Assembly (NCBI GenBank): GCA_012103575.1
Contig: WLWN01000001.1
Span: 139,792-203,791, forward strand
DNA from: Kiritimatiellia bacterium
GTDB lineage: Bacteria; Verrucomicrobiota; Kiritimatiellia; WLWN01
Length of the DNA stretch: 64,000 bases
Reading direction: 5' to 3'
Shown in pieces: positions 37,123 through 46,847 of the stretch (position 1 is the stretch's first letter; each line of letters begins with the position of its first letter). The notes beneath the pieces are model-generated. The model ran no database searches, had not been told where the DNA came from, and worked only from the letters and a program-made list of their open reading frames with translations. Both the position numbers and the translations under genes were made by a program.

Positions 37123-38677
37123 CCTGAATCCGTCAGATAAAATCTGATGATTTTTCATTACCTGTTGGGCTAAAGCGGGGAGGATACCCGTATTCAAACA
37201 AACAACCCCACCCCAACAGGTGTGTATATGAAACAATATAAAATAAAGACTGGCAAGGGCGAACTCAACAGCACAAGCGGAAATCATCTTTGCAGCCTGC
37301 TGCTTGAGGATCATGCTCAACGGATTCTTCCCTCCAATTTTCAACCACGCCGCTCCGATGCGATCTCTGATCGGGAGATCCTCCTTACCCAGATCGGCTT
37401 ACTTTGCAACGGTCGAACCGATTTCAATGATATCGACCTGTACCGGGGTGATGAGATTTTTATGAATGCCTTTGGACTTAAAAAGGGGAGTTAAAAAGGT
37501 AGCCTCTGAGCCGATGTTCCGACGTCGTTTCGACGACCTGCCCCCAGCCAGAACCCATGTGGGGCTACGCAAACTCAACACCGAACTTCTTTCCTCGGGC
37601 CCCTTTGGCTAGGTAGATGTCGAAGGGCTTGATCTTGTTCCTGTCGATATCGATGTGAGCCCTTTGGATCACTCAGGCTCTTCGAAAGAAGGCGTTTCCT
37701 ATACCTATAAGGGCCATGATGGTTACGCCCCGATATTTGCCTATGTGGGCACTCAAGGCCACATGCTTGAGTGCGAACTTCGACCCGGTAAACAACATTG
37801 TCAGTCGGGAACGACCGCGTTTATTGCCCGCAGCGTTGAAACGCTCCAAACCCTGGGCCTGGGTGGAAAATGTTTGCTTCGGCTTGATAGTGGCAACGCT
37901 GCGGCCGATAACTTCGACGCTTTTGGGGATCATTATTTCATCGTAAAGCGAAATCCTCGCCGCGAATGTCCTGAACAAATGCTGGCCCTTGCACGCCGAG
38001 TTGGAGACAAACAAGACAGTCGTGAAGGCAAGAACGTTTACACAGGCTTTTTCGATCATTTCCATCCCGGTGATGACCAAAACCGCCCTTGTGTCCCGGT
38101 GGCCTTTGAAGTGATTGAACGCACCATCGATATCGATGGTCAGAAACTTCTGGTTCCTAAACTTGAGGTAAACACCTGGTGGACGGACCTCTCTTGTCGT
38201 GCCAAGACGGTGCTAGATCTCTATCATGGACATGGCCCCAGCGAGCAGTACCATAGTGAACTCAAAAGCGATCTTGATGTTGAGCGATTGCCTTCGGGGA
38301 GACTCTGTGCCAATAAGATTATTCTGTTATGCGCCATGGTGGCCTTCAACCTATTGCGCGGTTCGATTGGTCCGCCACGCCGGACGAATTGAACTTCACT
38401 TTGGCAAGCGTTGTCGCTGGTTTGAAGTGATACAAGATATTGCCCATTCCTTCGCATAGCCCTCCGTGCACCTTTAACAATACTCTAAGGCGACTGCCCA
38501 AGGAGGCCTACACCCCAAAAATGGCCAAATCAGAGTGAATCTGACCTGTACGCTCAAAAAATTCATCAGGGTGATACTTGCCGGTCCCAATCTGCCCAAA
38601 AGCAAGCATCTCAAGGAAAAAGTTTTCAACTTTTGAGCCCCAAAACGCCTTCCGAAGCGATAGCTGACGGATTCAGG
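37123..38677 (+). mobile_element. IS1380-family insertion sequence, copy 2 (defective)
   Basis: 1555 bp with CCTGAATCCGTCAG termini and a perfect 5-bp target duplication AATTT (37118-37122, 38678-38682). Nearly identical to copy 1 but with a deletion of ~100 bp near 38357, apparently between two short TATTGCGC repeats, which removes the C-terminal part of the transposase. Carries the same 13-nt duplication as copy 1 (37478-37499). Confidence 0.9.
37222..38392 (+). pseudogene. IS1380 transposase, frameshifted
   Basis: N-terminal part 37222-37494. Then, +1 shifted, the main part 37500-38392 with an extra TAG at ~37612 (TAC ATA changed to TAG GTA), and KCLLRLDSGNAAADNFDAFG, FIVKRNPRRECPEQ and GHGPSEQYHSELKSDLDVER. 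The C-terminus is lost by deletion. Confidence 0.85.
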
Positions 38678-38682
38678 AATTT

Positions 38683-39133
38683 AACTTAACGACAGTGTGT
38701 TCACTTTATTTATGCGTGAGTCCTTAGTGTTTTTGCCCAAGCGTTTCATGAGTTTTCATCTACGCATGATGCCGGGAGTGAACTGATAGGTAGTTGCGTT
38801 GATCGTCATCATGATCCTCTTGACGAGATACCCTCTACCGCAGGCCGGATCGGCGGACGGAGGTGTCGACTTTCTCAGAGTAACTCCGTATAGACGATAT
38901 AAAAAGATTCAATCCATCCTTGATCTCGACCTACAATAGAAAATACCAACCAGTAATAAAAGAAGTATTAGAAGAATAAAACTTCCGAGAATTTCGTTAA
39001 CATATTTAAATTTGAAAACGTCAGTTTTGGATAAGGGATTTTCGACGGCACCATCTTAAACAAAATGTTTTTTTGAGCAGAAAAGCCTAAGTTTAGTTAG
39101 ATCGTAATCGATTAGAGTCGAAAAAGTGATCTA
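38683..39133. other. Gene-free stretch
   Basis: About 450 bp between IS1380 copy 2 and MITE copy 2. Stops occur in all frames and no protein similarity was recognised; AT-rich in its second half. Nothing else is seen. Confidence 0.5.
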
Positions 39134-39296
39134 CCTGGATCCGTCAGTTAAACGTGGGATTTCTGTGCGAATGCTTTGGAGGCAAAAGGTTGCAAAAAAA
39201 CGCAGGCGCACCCGCTGGGTGCGTCGAGGCTTTTTTGTAATTCCTTTTGGCCCAAATGGTTCGTGCAGAAAACCGCGTTTAACTGACGGATCCAGG
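39134..39296. mobile_element. 163-bp fold-back MITE, copy 2
   Basis: Same element, opposite orientation to copy 1 (left arm with AACGTGGGATTTC first). Perfect 5-bp duplication ATCTA on both sides. The central terminator hairpin is intact (CGCACCC GCT GGGTGCG). Confidence 0.9.
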
Positions 39297-39462
39297 ATCT
39301 ATTAATCCGTAAAAAAAAGCTGTTTTCTAAGATTTTAAAAGACTTCCTTATTTAACACTGGCGTTAAAAGGTTGGGAGTTCACTTCGTTTCGCGAGTTAT
39401 TGGTTATCTACCGAAGACGAATTCGAGTTTGGTGGAAACTTCTTTTCTCCGCTTACAAACCT

Positions 39463-40026
39463 TTATCCAATAATCTCCTCAATTCTTTCGCATAAGAGAT
39501 GAATAATGAGGCCATGTCCTTCTTGAATTCTTGGTGTACTTTGGGTTGTAGAAACGCAAATGTTCATGTCAACGAACGTGCCAACCCTCCCTCCAGTTCC
39601 CCCCGTGAAACCAATCGTAAGGATGCCCATCTTTTTGGCAGCGGTAATAGCTCGACACACATTCTCAGCATTTCCACTGGTAGAAATTCCAATCAAAGCA
39701 TCCTCTTTTTTCCCCAGAGCTTCTACCTGTTTTTCAAAAACACAATCGTAATTATAATCATTACCAATCGCGGTCAGTACAGAGGTGTCCGTCGTAAGTG
39801 CAATACCTGCATAGGGCTTTCTTTCTTTTAAAAATCGGTTCACTAATTCTCCGACCATATGCTGGGCATCCCCTGCACTACCTCCATTGCCACATACCAA
39901 AACCTTATTGCCTTGCTGCAAACGGCCCGCTAGTTCGTTTGCTAATTGATGAACCGGATCCTTTAACTCGCTAAAAATGTGTTGAGCAACACCCACATAC
40001 TCTTGAGATATTTGATTCCAATTCAA
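39463..40026 (-). CDS. gmhA: Phosphoheptose isomerase
   Basis: 187 aa SIS-domain protein. VCGNGGSAGDAQHMVGELVN, IGISTSGNAENV, and TQSTPRIQEGHGLIIHLLCE with the active-site Gln/Glu/His. Converts sedoheptulose-7-phosphate to D-glycero-D-manno-heptose-7-phosphate for LPS inner core. Last gene of the aroQ-accB-accC-asp23-amaP-gmhA run. Confidence 0.93.
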   Translation of the reverse strand: MNWNQISQEYVGVAQHIFSELKDPVHQLANELAGRLQQGNKVLVCGNGGSAGDAQHMVGELVNRFLKERKPYAGIALTTDTSVLTAIGNDYNYDCVFEKQVEALGKKEDALIGISTSGNAENVCRAITAAKKMGILTIGFTGGTGGRVGTFVDMNICVSTTQSTPRIQEGHGLIIHLLCERIEEIIG

Positions 40027-40056
40027 AACGCGACTCCATCCGGGGCTGTCTTTTGT

Positions 40057-40611
40057 TCATTCATCAGGTTTTTGAGGAACAGGTTCCGAGACAGAAACAA
40101 CCCCAACAATATCGCGAACATTCACCGCAACATTATGTACATCCGAAAACCCTAGATTATCCTGAACGATTTCCCGTACTCGGCTTTGCAAGACTTGGCA
40201 TAATTCAAGAATTTTGGTGCCTGCTTTTACTTTTAAATCGATACGAATGTCGAGCTGTTGATTAACCACTCGAACGATAGGCTTCAGGGAAGATACAGCT
40301 GCAAACTCTTCGGTCAACCGTCCCAAAAAATCACTGACCGCTTTAAGCGTAATACTTACTGACCCCCCTTCATTATCAAAGGATAAAAATTGCTCTCCGC
40401 GAGGTCGTTGCATTCGAGTAATAAGGAAAACAACCATCAAAATTAAAATCGCGAGGTTCCAAGCAATAACGGTTATTCGTTCGCCAAATAGCTTTTCGAC
40501 AAAGTGGGCCCACATATCCTCACTCGGAATGGCCGTGGAGAGAAGGAAGGTCGCTAGTATAATGACAACACCAAAAAATAAGAAACCTGCAACCAGACGA
40601 AGGCTTTTCAT
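40057..40611 (-). CDS. amaP: AmaP-like alkaline-shock membrane anchor
   Basis: 184 aa. Two membrane helices (GFLFFGVVIILATFLLSTAI; VIAWNLAILILMVVFLI) and a C-terminal Asp23-like domain (GGSVSITLKAVSDFLGRLTE, IRIDLKVKAGTKI). In Firmicutes AmaP tethers Asp23 to the membrane. The ATG overlaps the asp23 stop by 4 nt. Confidence 0.8.
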   Translation of the reverse strand: MKSLRLVAGFLFFGVVIILATFLLSTAIPSEDMWAHFVEKLFGERITVIAWNLAILILMVVFLITRMQRPRGEQFLSFDNEGGSVSITLKAVSDFLGRLTEEFAAVSSLKPIVRVVNQQLDIRIDLKVKAGTKILELCQVLQSRVREIVQDNLGFSDVHNVAVNVRDIVGVVSVSEPVPQKPDE

Positions 40612-41063
40612 GTCTCTGCCTTTGCTCCCGTATTTTCACTATCTTCGCCAGGCATTCGGACACTTTGAACAACTACATTGACCGCTTTTACATGTTTCCC
40701 TGTCATTTGTTCTATGGCTTCACGAATATCGTTTTGAAGCTGCCATGATACCTGAGGAATCCGCACCCCGTACTCGAAGATCACGTGTAAATCAATGATA
40801 ACGGTATTTTCTTCTACCTCAACGCGAATACCTCGATCTATATTTTTTTTACCAATGATCCCTGCAATATCGTCTACCAACGTGCTGCTCATGCCTGCCA
40901 CACCTGGAACTTTTAAGGCCGCCAACCGAGAAATAACCGCTATCACATTATTGTGAATACGTATCGCACCCAGATCAGTTCCTTCTTCCAAATGATCTGA
41001 TACGCCCATCCGTTCTGGCGCTGTAATAACATCAGCAGGTCGTTCTTCGTTTTCCTGATTCAT
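40608..41063 (-). CDS. Asp23/Gls24 family envelope-stress protein
   Basis: 151 aa. GAIRIHNNVIAVISRLAALK, VPGVAGMSS and VEENTVIIDLHVIFEYGVRI are the Asp23 core. Partner of AmaP downstream. Its place next to accC/accB and far from Gram-positive context is discussed in the findings. Confidence 0.88.
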   Translation of the reverse strand: MNQENEERPADVITAPERMGVSDHLEEGTDLGAIRIHNNVIAVISRLAALKVPGVAGMSSTLVDDIAGIIGKKNIDRGIRVEVEENTVIIDLHVIFEYGVRIPQVSWQLQNDIREAIEQMTGKHVKAVNVVVQSVRMPGEDSENTGAKAET

Positions 41064-41085
41064 AGTTCTCTCCTCTTATGTATTT

Positions 41086-42450
41086 TTAGGAAGGGTTTAA
41101 AAACCCTTCCTGCATGAATTGTTCTAAATAATGGGTATTATATTTTCCTTCTATAAAGGTAGGATCCTTTAACAAAGCTTTCCCCAAAGGAACGGTTGTC
41201 GCAGGCCCTTCGATGAGACACTCATCCAAGGCTCTCTTCATGCGGGCTATAGCTTCTTCACGTGAAGTCCCGCTGGCGATAACTTTCCCCACCATACTAT
41301 CATAATAAGGAGAGATCATATATCCCGAATAAACATGGGAATCGACTCGAACACGGTACCCACCGGGGAAATTGACCCATTCGACTCGTCCCGGGGAAGG
41401 GGTAAAGTCTTTGTGTGGATCTTCTGCGTTAATTCGAAACTCGATAGCGTGCCCCTTGACCTGTATATCTTTCTGGGTAAATGAAAGGGGTTCTCCTGAT
41501 GCGATTTTAATCTGTTCTTTAATCAGATCAATTCCAGTCACTTCTTCTGTCACGGGATGCTCAACTTGAATCCGGGTGTTCATTTCCATAAAATAAAATT
41601 TTCCCGCGTGTTCGTCATACAAAAATTCAATTGTCCCGGCATTTTGATAATCAACAGCGCTAGCCGCTTTGATCGCGGCCCGTCCGAGCTTTTTTCGAAG
41701 ATCTGAACTAAGCGCTGGAGAAGGCGCTTCTTCTAATAGTTTCTGATGGCGACGTTGAAGGCTACAATCCCGTTCTCCCAGGTGGACGATATGTCCATGA
41801 TGATCGGCTATAATCTGAACTTCAATATGGCGAGCCACTTTTATATATTTTTCGATGTATACATCGGGATTCCCAAATGCACGTTCTGCTTCAGAACGTG
41901 CAGCCATTAATGCATGCTTAAATTCAGCCTCATCATGCGCAATGCGCATCCCTTTCCCCCCTCCTCCAGCAACGGCTTTAATTAAAGCGGGATATCCTAT
42001 TTTTTTCCCAATTTTTAACGCGGCCTTTTCGTCCTTGACAATGTCTTCACTACCTGGAGTAACGGGTACCCCCGCTTTTTTCATGGTTTTACGGGCAACG
42101 GCTTTGTCCCCCATTTTGCGAATGTTATCGGGAGTGGGACCAATGAATTTAATTTTACAGTTCTCGCAGATCTCCGCAAAATGTGCATTTTCGGCAAGAA
42201 ACCCATATCCCGGATGAATCGCATCTACATCGGTCACTTCTGCTGCGCTAATAATATTAGCAATTTTTAAATAACTATCGGCAGAAGCAGTGGGGCCAAT
42301 ACAGATGGCGTCATCTGCTAATTGCACATGCATAGATTCTGCATCTGCTTCAGAGTAAACAGATACGGTTTCGATCCCCAATTCTTTACATGCACGGAGG
42401 GTTCGCAGAGCAATTTCACCTCTATTCGCTATAAGGACACGTTTAAACAT
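41086..42450 (-). CDS. accC: Acetyl-CoA carboxylase, biotin carboxylase subunit
   Basis: 454 aa. [39 protein letters not shown] (Gly-rich ATP-grasp loop), [34 protein letters not shown]. Carboxylates the biotin carried by AccB in the first step of fatty-acid synthesis. 73 bp downstream of accB. Confidence 0.97.
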   Translation of the reverse strand: MFKRVLIANRGEIALRTLRACKELGIETVSVYSEADAESMHVQLADDAICIGPTASADSYLKIANIISAAEVTDVDAIHPGYGFLAENAHFAEICENCKIKFIGPTPDNIRKMGDKAVARKTMKKAGVPVTPGSEDIVKDEKAALKIGKKIGYPALIKAVAGGGGKGMRIAHDEAEFKHALMAARSEAERAFGNPDVYIEKYIKVARHIEVQIIADHHGHIVHLGERDCSLQRRHQKLLEEAPSPALSSDLRKKLGRAAIKAASAVDYQNAGTIEFLYDEHAGKFYFMEMNTRIQVEHPVTEEVTGIDLIKEQIKIASGEPLSFTQKDIQVKGHAIEFRINAEDPHKDFTPSPGRVEWVNFPGGYRVRVDSHVYSGYMISPYYDSMVGKVIASGTSREEAIARMKRALDECLIEGPATTVPLGKALLKDPTFIEGKYNTHYLEQFMQEGFLNPS

Positions 42451-42523
42451 TTATTTAAAACTTTAACCAGGTATGGATTCCATTAAAGACGGGACATGAA
42501 TGAATCTACGACTTCTCTAATAG

Positions 42524-43009
42524 CTAAACGGGCTCCACTTTAAACAAGGGCTGTCCAAATTCAATAGGCGTGGCGTTTTCCACCAAGACTTTACGGACAA
42601 TTCCTTTCACCTCAGCTTTTATTTCATTTATAACTTTCATGGCCTCAACAATGCAAACAACCGTATCTACACCAAGCTCTTGTCCTACGGATACAAAAGG
42701 TTTTGCATCAGGAGCGGAGGAACCATAATAGGTCCCAACCATGGGAGATTTGATTTCAACTAACCCATCATCGCTCTTTTCCTTTGCATTTGCTAACTTT
42801 TCCTCTAGTGAAGCCACCCTTTCGTGATGTGAAGAGGCTGCCGCAGGAATGACAACAGGTGTTCCGGGATGAGAGGATAAGACAACAGGGTTACCATCAC
42901 CATTTCCTCGTTTAAGAGCGATACGGAATTCTTCTTCCTGTAACTCGAATTCCGTCAGTTCATTTTCTTTCATTAACTCAACAATTTTTTTTATATCCTT
43001 GTAATCCAT
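42524..43009 (-). CDS. accB: Biotin carboxyl carrier protein of acetyl-CoA carboxylase
   Basis: 161 aa. N-terminal DYKDIKKIVELMKENELTEF, a Pro/Ala/His-rich linker, and the C-terminal biotinyl domain with EAMKV (biotinylated Lys) after SPMVGTYYGSSAPDAKPFV. A GGGAGA lies ~6 nt before the ATG. Confidence 0.96.
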   Translation of the reverse strand: MDYKDIKKIVELMKENELTEFELQEEEFRIALKRGNGDGNPVVLSSHPGTPVVIPAAASSHHERVASLEEKLANAKEKSDDGLVEIKSPMVGTYYGSSAPDAKPFVSVGQELGVDTVVCIVEAMKVINEIKAEVKGIVRKVLVENATPIEFGQPLFKVEPV

Positions 43010-43093
43010 TGAACGTCTCCCTTTTTTTGTACTCGAAATGATCGAATAGTGGGAATTTTATTGTATTGGGTGTTCCCCCCCCTCCTTACTCTA

Positions 43094-43549
43094 TCACTCC
43101 ACAACTCCAGCATCACGTATCCTAATATAATCGATGAGGCCCTCTAAGGCCAACAAATAACTTTTTGCTCCGAACCCTGAAATGTGCCCAACAGAAACAG
43201 CTGTAATATAGCTATGATGCCTAAATGATTCTCGGGCAGCTGGATTCGATAGATGGACTTCTACGCACGGCAAGTCAATCGCTTGCAGGGCATCTCGCAA
43301 AGCAATACTGGTATGGGTATATGCTGCAGGATTGATCAAGAGTCCATTATAGACTCCTTTACTTGACCCAATAGCAGATACTAAGTCACCTTCACAATTG
43401 GTTTGATGAGAGTCAATGTTCGCGCCTAACTCAGCAGCTTTTTCTTTTAGTAGACCCACAATATCTTCGAGGGTTTCTGAACCATAGATGTTGGGTTCAC
43501 GCGTTCCTAACAAGTTGAGATTCGGCCCATGTAAAACTAGAATTTTCAT
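43094..43549 (-). CDS. aroQ: 3-dehydroquinate dehydratase, type II
   Basis: 151 aa from the ATG at 43549 (MKILVLHGPNLNLLGTREP). The open frame extends ten codons further upstream without support. ILVLHGPNLNLLGTREPNIY with catalytic Tyr, INPAAYTHTSIALRDAL, and EVHLSNPAARESFRHHSYI. Shikimate pathway, third step. Heads the acc operon; type II aroQ before accB is a frequent arrangement. Confidence 0.96.
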   Translation of the reverse strand: MKILVLHGPNLNLLGTREPNIYGSETLEDIVGLLKEKAAELGANIDSHQTNCEGDLVSAIGSSKGVYNGLLINPAAYTHTSIALRDALQAIDLPCVEVHLSNPAARESFRHHSYITAVSVGHISGFGAKSYLLALEGLIDYIRIRDAGVVE

Positions 43550-43579
43550 AGCGACATAAAATGTAACAAGACTCCTCAA

Positions 43580-43817
43580 TAATGTCTACTCAATGCTGAT
43601 CTTAAGATATGCATCATTGCCACACGCTTATACTTTGCTTCCCAATGCATGCACGTCAGCAGATAGATGTGTCATCTCCTTTTCTCCACATCTGACCGTG
43701 CCGCTAAAACTGTCAAATGAGAATTGGACCACAACCCTTTAGCCTCTTCAAAATCGATCCCGTGTTTTCGTTTATTCGATTTGGGTTTCGAGGGATCGTA
43801 CTCAAACTTCATTTACT
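43580..43817. other. Gene-free stretch upstream of aroQ
   Basis: 238 bp followed by the short MITE copy. Expected to contain the aroQ promoter but no convincing -35/-10 pair was picked. No coding signal. Confidence 0.4.
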
Positions 43818-43921
43818 CCTGGATCCGTCAGTTAAACGTGGGATTTCTGTGCGAATGCTTTGGAGGCAAAAGGTTGCAAAGCATTCGCACAGAAATCCCA
43901 CGTTTAACTGACGGATCCAGG
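43818..43921. mobile_element. 104-bp snap-back derivative of the MITE (copy 3)
   Basis: Both ends carry the left arm of the 163-bp element: 45 bases from position 43818 are the exact reverse complement of the last 45 ending at 43921. The central terminator hairpin and the whole right arm are missing. Flanks TTACT and TTATA share only TTA, so no clean duplication remains. Confidence 0.85.
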
Positions 43922-44007
43922 TTATAATATAGCTTCAAACAATACAACGATTATTCAATCGAATTGCCCGAATTGGCTCATAAAAGATGACACCCAAAAA
44001 GGGGGGC

Positions 44008-45210
44008 ATGAAAAGTATGAGTTACGAATCGAGAAAAGAATATATACATCGAATGGGTCACCGGTATAAACGGGCCAGCAAACGATATAAAACACGCCTC
44101 ATTGATGAAGTATGCCAAGTCTGTGGCTATGAGCGTAAATACGCCATTAAACTGCTCGGCGGAAAAATCCGTCGTTCGGCCAAGCAGCGTGGCCGAAAAA
44201 GCTATTATGCCAACCCCGAACTTTTAGCCGCTTTGAAAACGATCTGGCACCAAACAGGGCACCTGTTCGGCAAACGTTTGCAACAAGCTTTACCGATCTG
44301 GCTCAGAGATTATAGCAAACACTATAGCGCTTTATCGGCCCCCATTCGTTCTAAATTGCTCGATATAAGTCCAGCGACTATTGACCGATTATTAGCCTCA
44401 GAAAGGAGCCGGTATAGACGCTATCGAAACAGCGCAACGAAGCCAGGATCTACCCTGAAAAATCAAATCCCTGTGCGGATCGACAACCAGGATATTCAAC
44501 AACCGGGCTATTTGGAAGCTGACACCGTCGCCCATTGTGGGGGATCGATGAGCGGAAACTTCATCTGGTCGATTACCTATACCGATATTGTAACGGGTTG
44601 AACGGCCCAACGTGCCGTTTGGAACAAAGGATATGGAGGGATTCAAAAGCAAACCCAAGACGTAGAAGAAAAACTCCCTTTTTCTCTTTTGGGATTCGAT
44701 ACCGACAACGGTTCGGAGTTCTTAAATTGGCACCTGGTTCGTTATTTTAGCAACCGTCAAAAGCCGGTAGGCTATACGCGGTCACGGAGCTACCATAAAA
44801 ATGATAATGCCCATGTAGAACAAAAGAACTGGACCCATGTTCGTCAACGTTTGGGGTATGATCGACTCGAACACCCTGATCTGGTTGATGTCATCAACCA
44901 CCTCTATGTTGTCTGGGAAAAGTATAACAATTTTTTTTGTCCATCGATGAAGCTGAAGTCCAAAAAGCGGATCCAAAGCCGGTATATCAAAAAATATGAC
45001 AAAGCCAAGACCCCTTATGAGCGACTGGTTCAGAGCCAACTGCTTGGTCTTGAACAAGTCAAGGCCCTCGAAGGTCAATATGAAGTTTTGGACCCCTACA
45101 AGCTCAAAAAGCAGATCGAGGAGCATCTCCGAAAGATTGAACGGTTAAAAAAACACCCTCCTGACTTGAAAGGATCTCCAGAAGTTTCGCGGGGTAATGC
45201 TCTCTTATAA
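44008..45210 (+). pseudogene. rve-type DDE transposase (ISNCY/IS481-like) with one in-frame TGA
   Basis: ~400 codons. HTH and zinc-like part (LIDEVCQVCGYERKYAIKLL), DDE core with EADTVAHCGG (Asp), LLGFDTDNGSEFLNWH (Asp) and NDNAHVEQKNWTHVRQRLGY (Glu). The single TGA at 44599-44601 (DIVTG, stop, TAQRAVWNKG) sits where the family normally has Trp (TGG). The frame is otherwise open from 43987 to 45210. Terminal repeats of the element were not identified with certainty. A recent loss of function, or possible readthrough. Confidence 0.75.
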
Positions 45211-45318
45211 AAGAAGACAAAGCCTTCTGAGAGATCGTTGGATACAGGGCATCTGGGGCGGTCGTTTTTTGAGGCGAAGTCAAAAACATGGCGAAAAAGG
45301 CAAAGGTGAAAGTCAACC

Positions 45319-45412
45319 ACGGAGTTACCCACAGATCCGTCCCGCCTCCGACGAGCGAATGGGGCCCATTCTCGCCGGGACGGATCTGTGGATAACTCCT
45401 GGAAGGTAAAAG
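45319..45412. repeat. Long inverted repeat downstream of transposase
   Basis: CCACAGATCCGTCCCG … CGGGACGGATCTGTGG (16-bp perfect stem, extending imperfectly to AGTTACC/GATAACT) around a ~46-bp loop that contains GAATGGGGCCCATTC. Possibly the terminal or regulatory part of the neighbouring transposon. Confidence 0.6.
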
Positions 45413-45533
45413 AATGAACAGAAAGGCATCCACCCGACCCATTTCTTGACAGAAATGGGTCCAACAAGTATTGGTGACAAGTGTCAATGAGTTTTAATAT
45501 GCTACGGTGTCATTTTTTAATGAGACAACAAGC

Positions 45534-45926
45534 TTATACTAATTTTGTGTTCAATATGCAATTAACAAGCCATGAAAAACCACAAAAAGACTTGATGTAA
45601 GCTTTCCGCGCCTGGATTGCTTTGAGTCCATTGCAAAGGTGACCCACAAGCCGATCGATAGAGTCAAACAGGAGATTGGGAAAATACTTTTCCCTGAGAT
45701 CATCCCATAAATGTTCAACAGGATTAAGCTGTGGGGAATAAGGAGGCAAAGAGTGGATCTCCATGCTCTTTGGAATGTTGAGCGTTTGGGCTCGATGAGA
45801 GGAGGCTTGATCCCAAAACATAAGGACCTGTTCGTTGCGATAGGTTCGGGCCATCTGTTTGAGAAAAAGATTCATGCGCTCGGTGGTCATGTGATACTGA
45901 CTTGCAATGAAAATACATGACGGCAC
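45534..45926 (-). pseudogene. IS630-like transposase, C-terminal fragment (different subfamily)
   Basis: ~130 codons: LMFWDQASSHRAQTLN (second catalytic Asp) and IHSLPPYSPQLNPVEHLWDD (Glu). Belongs to the DDE_3 group but is unlike the three 1-kb copies. The N-terminal half is absent. Confidence 0.7.
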
Positions 45927-46037
45927 GTAGTGCCAAATGATAACAAATGACGTCCTGTTTTAGTCGTGGTTTTTAAGGATACTGCTCAGATGAGCTAAAG
46001 CATTGTACGGACCTATGGTCATGGCCTTATTGACAAT
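45927..46037. other. Short gene-free stretch with TGAC hairpin units
   Basis: At 45917-45934 ATGACGGCACGTAGTGCC forms a GGCAC/GTGCC hairpin, followed by AAATGATAACAAATGAC. It matches the units at 48527-48551. Confidence 0.4.
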
Positions 46038-46440
46038 CTATGCCGGGAGCCATCCTCCTGGATTGAGGCGAATGTGGCATGAATTTGTTTTGGGTTCAGG
46101 GCCTTGATCTTCCAGCGGGAGGTTATGGAGCGAATCCGGGTGAGACGCTTTTTGGCGAGGCTGGTAATCCGGGGCGCCCTCCATAGTTACAACCAACTCA
46201 TCAGGTTGGATACGGTCATAAGCGATGAGAACGATCCAATCGCGGTGTTGAAAAGGAAAAGGAATTTTGTTGGCAAAACGAGCATATCGTTGAGGTTTAT
46301 TCACGTCTTCAAGCTGCTCGGTATAGATACAGTCAGCCCCAACCAGCGGGGATATTGCTCCACAGCGTATAGCACAGCGTGCATGTGGTCCAGCGAAGTG
46401 TCCAAGGTACATTCAGTTTTAAACTCATAAATTTTAGTGT
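46038..46440 (-). pseudogene. Unrecognised protein remnant, frameshifted
   Basis: Reads YTEQLEDVNKPQRYARFANK, IPFPFQHRDWIVLIAYDRIQ and GAPDYQPRQKASHPDSLHNL up to a stop at 46038. Another frame upstream (46440-46330) gives CTLDTSLDHMHAVLYAVEQY. Two frames are needed to form one protein. The sequence looks protein-like but the family was not recognised; a transposase-related origin is possible. Confidence 0.35.
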
Positions 46441-46671
46441 TAGGCGCTGGGCGTTTGAATAGGCTGATCACCATCTTCTTCGCGGACCAAGGTCCAGTCG
46501 CTATAGGAGGTGATGGTCATTAGAAAACTGAGCGTCAGCCAGACTGTTTTGGTGAAGTTTGAAGGCTGCGTTTTAAACGTTGAGAAGATACAGCAGCGGA
46601 ATAATGGAACAGCCGTTTTTATTTCAGTAATCCTTGATCGTTTTGGTATAACGTGGCTATTCTTAAAATAA
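46441..46671. other. Gene-free stretch before MITE copy 4
   Basis: 230 bp, stops in all frames. No recognisable feature. Confidence 0.4.
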
Positions 46672-46834
46672 CCTGGATCCGTCAGTTAAACGTGGGATTT
46701 CTGTGCGAATGCTTTGGAGGCAAAAGGTTGCAAAAAAACGCAGGCGCACCCGCTGAGTGCGTCGAGGCTTTTTTGTAATTCCTTTTGGCCCAAATGGTTC
46801 GTGCAGAAAACCGCGTTTAACTGACGGATCCAGG
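46672..46834. mobile_element. 163-bp fold-back MITE, copy 4
   Basis: Left arm first, perfect 5-bp duplication AATAA on both sides. One loop-proximal change (GCTGAGTGCG versus GCTGGGTGCG) weakens the central stem. Ends 13 nt before the ABC exporter ATG; its last bases with the duplication form AGGA. Confidence 0.9.
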
Positions 46835-46847
46835 AATAACTATTTTC

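Noticed and set aside
37478..37499. Programmed frameshift in the IS1380 transposase
   Set aside because: The site is best explained by a 13-nt tandem duplication, and both copies have further inactivating changes; kept only as an alternative.
1737..44601. UGA read as tryptophan (alternative genetic code)
   Set aside because: TGA serves as an ordinary stop in many intact genes, including ATGA overlaps in the Bat and dtd operons, and conserved genes have no internal TGA.
45096..45487. Overlapping reverse-strand ORFs downstream of the transposase
   Set aside because: Arg/Ser/Phe-rich shadows across the inverted repeat without motif or RBS.
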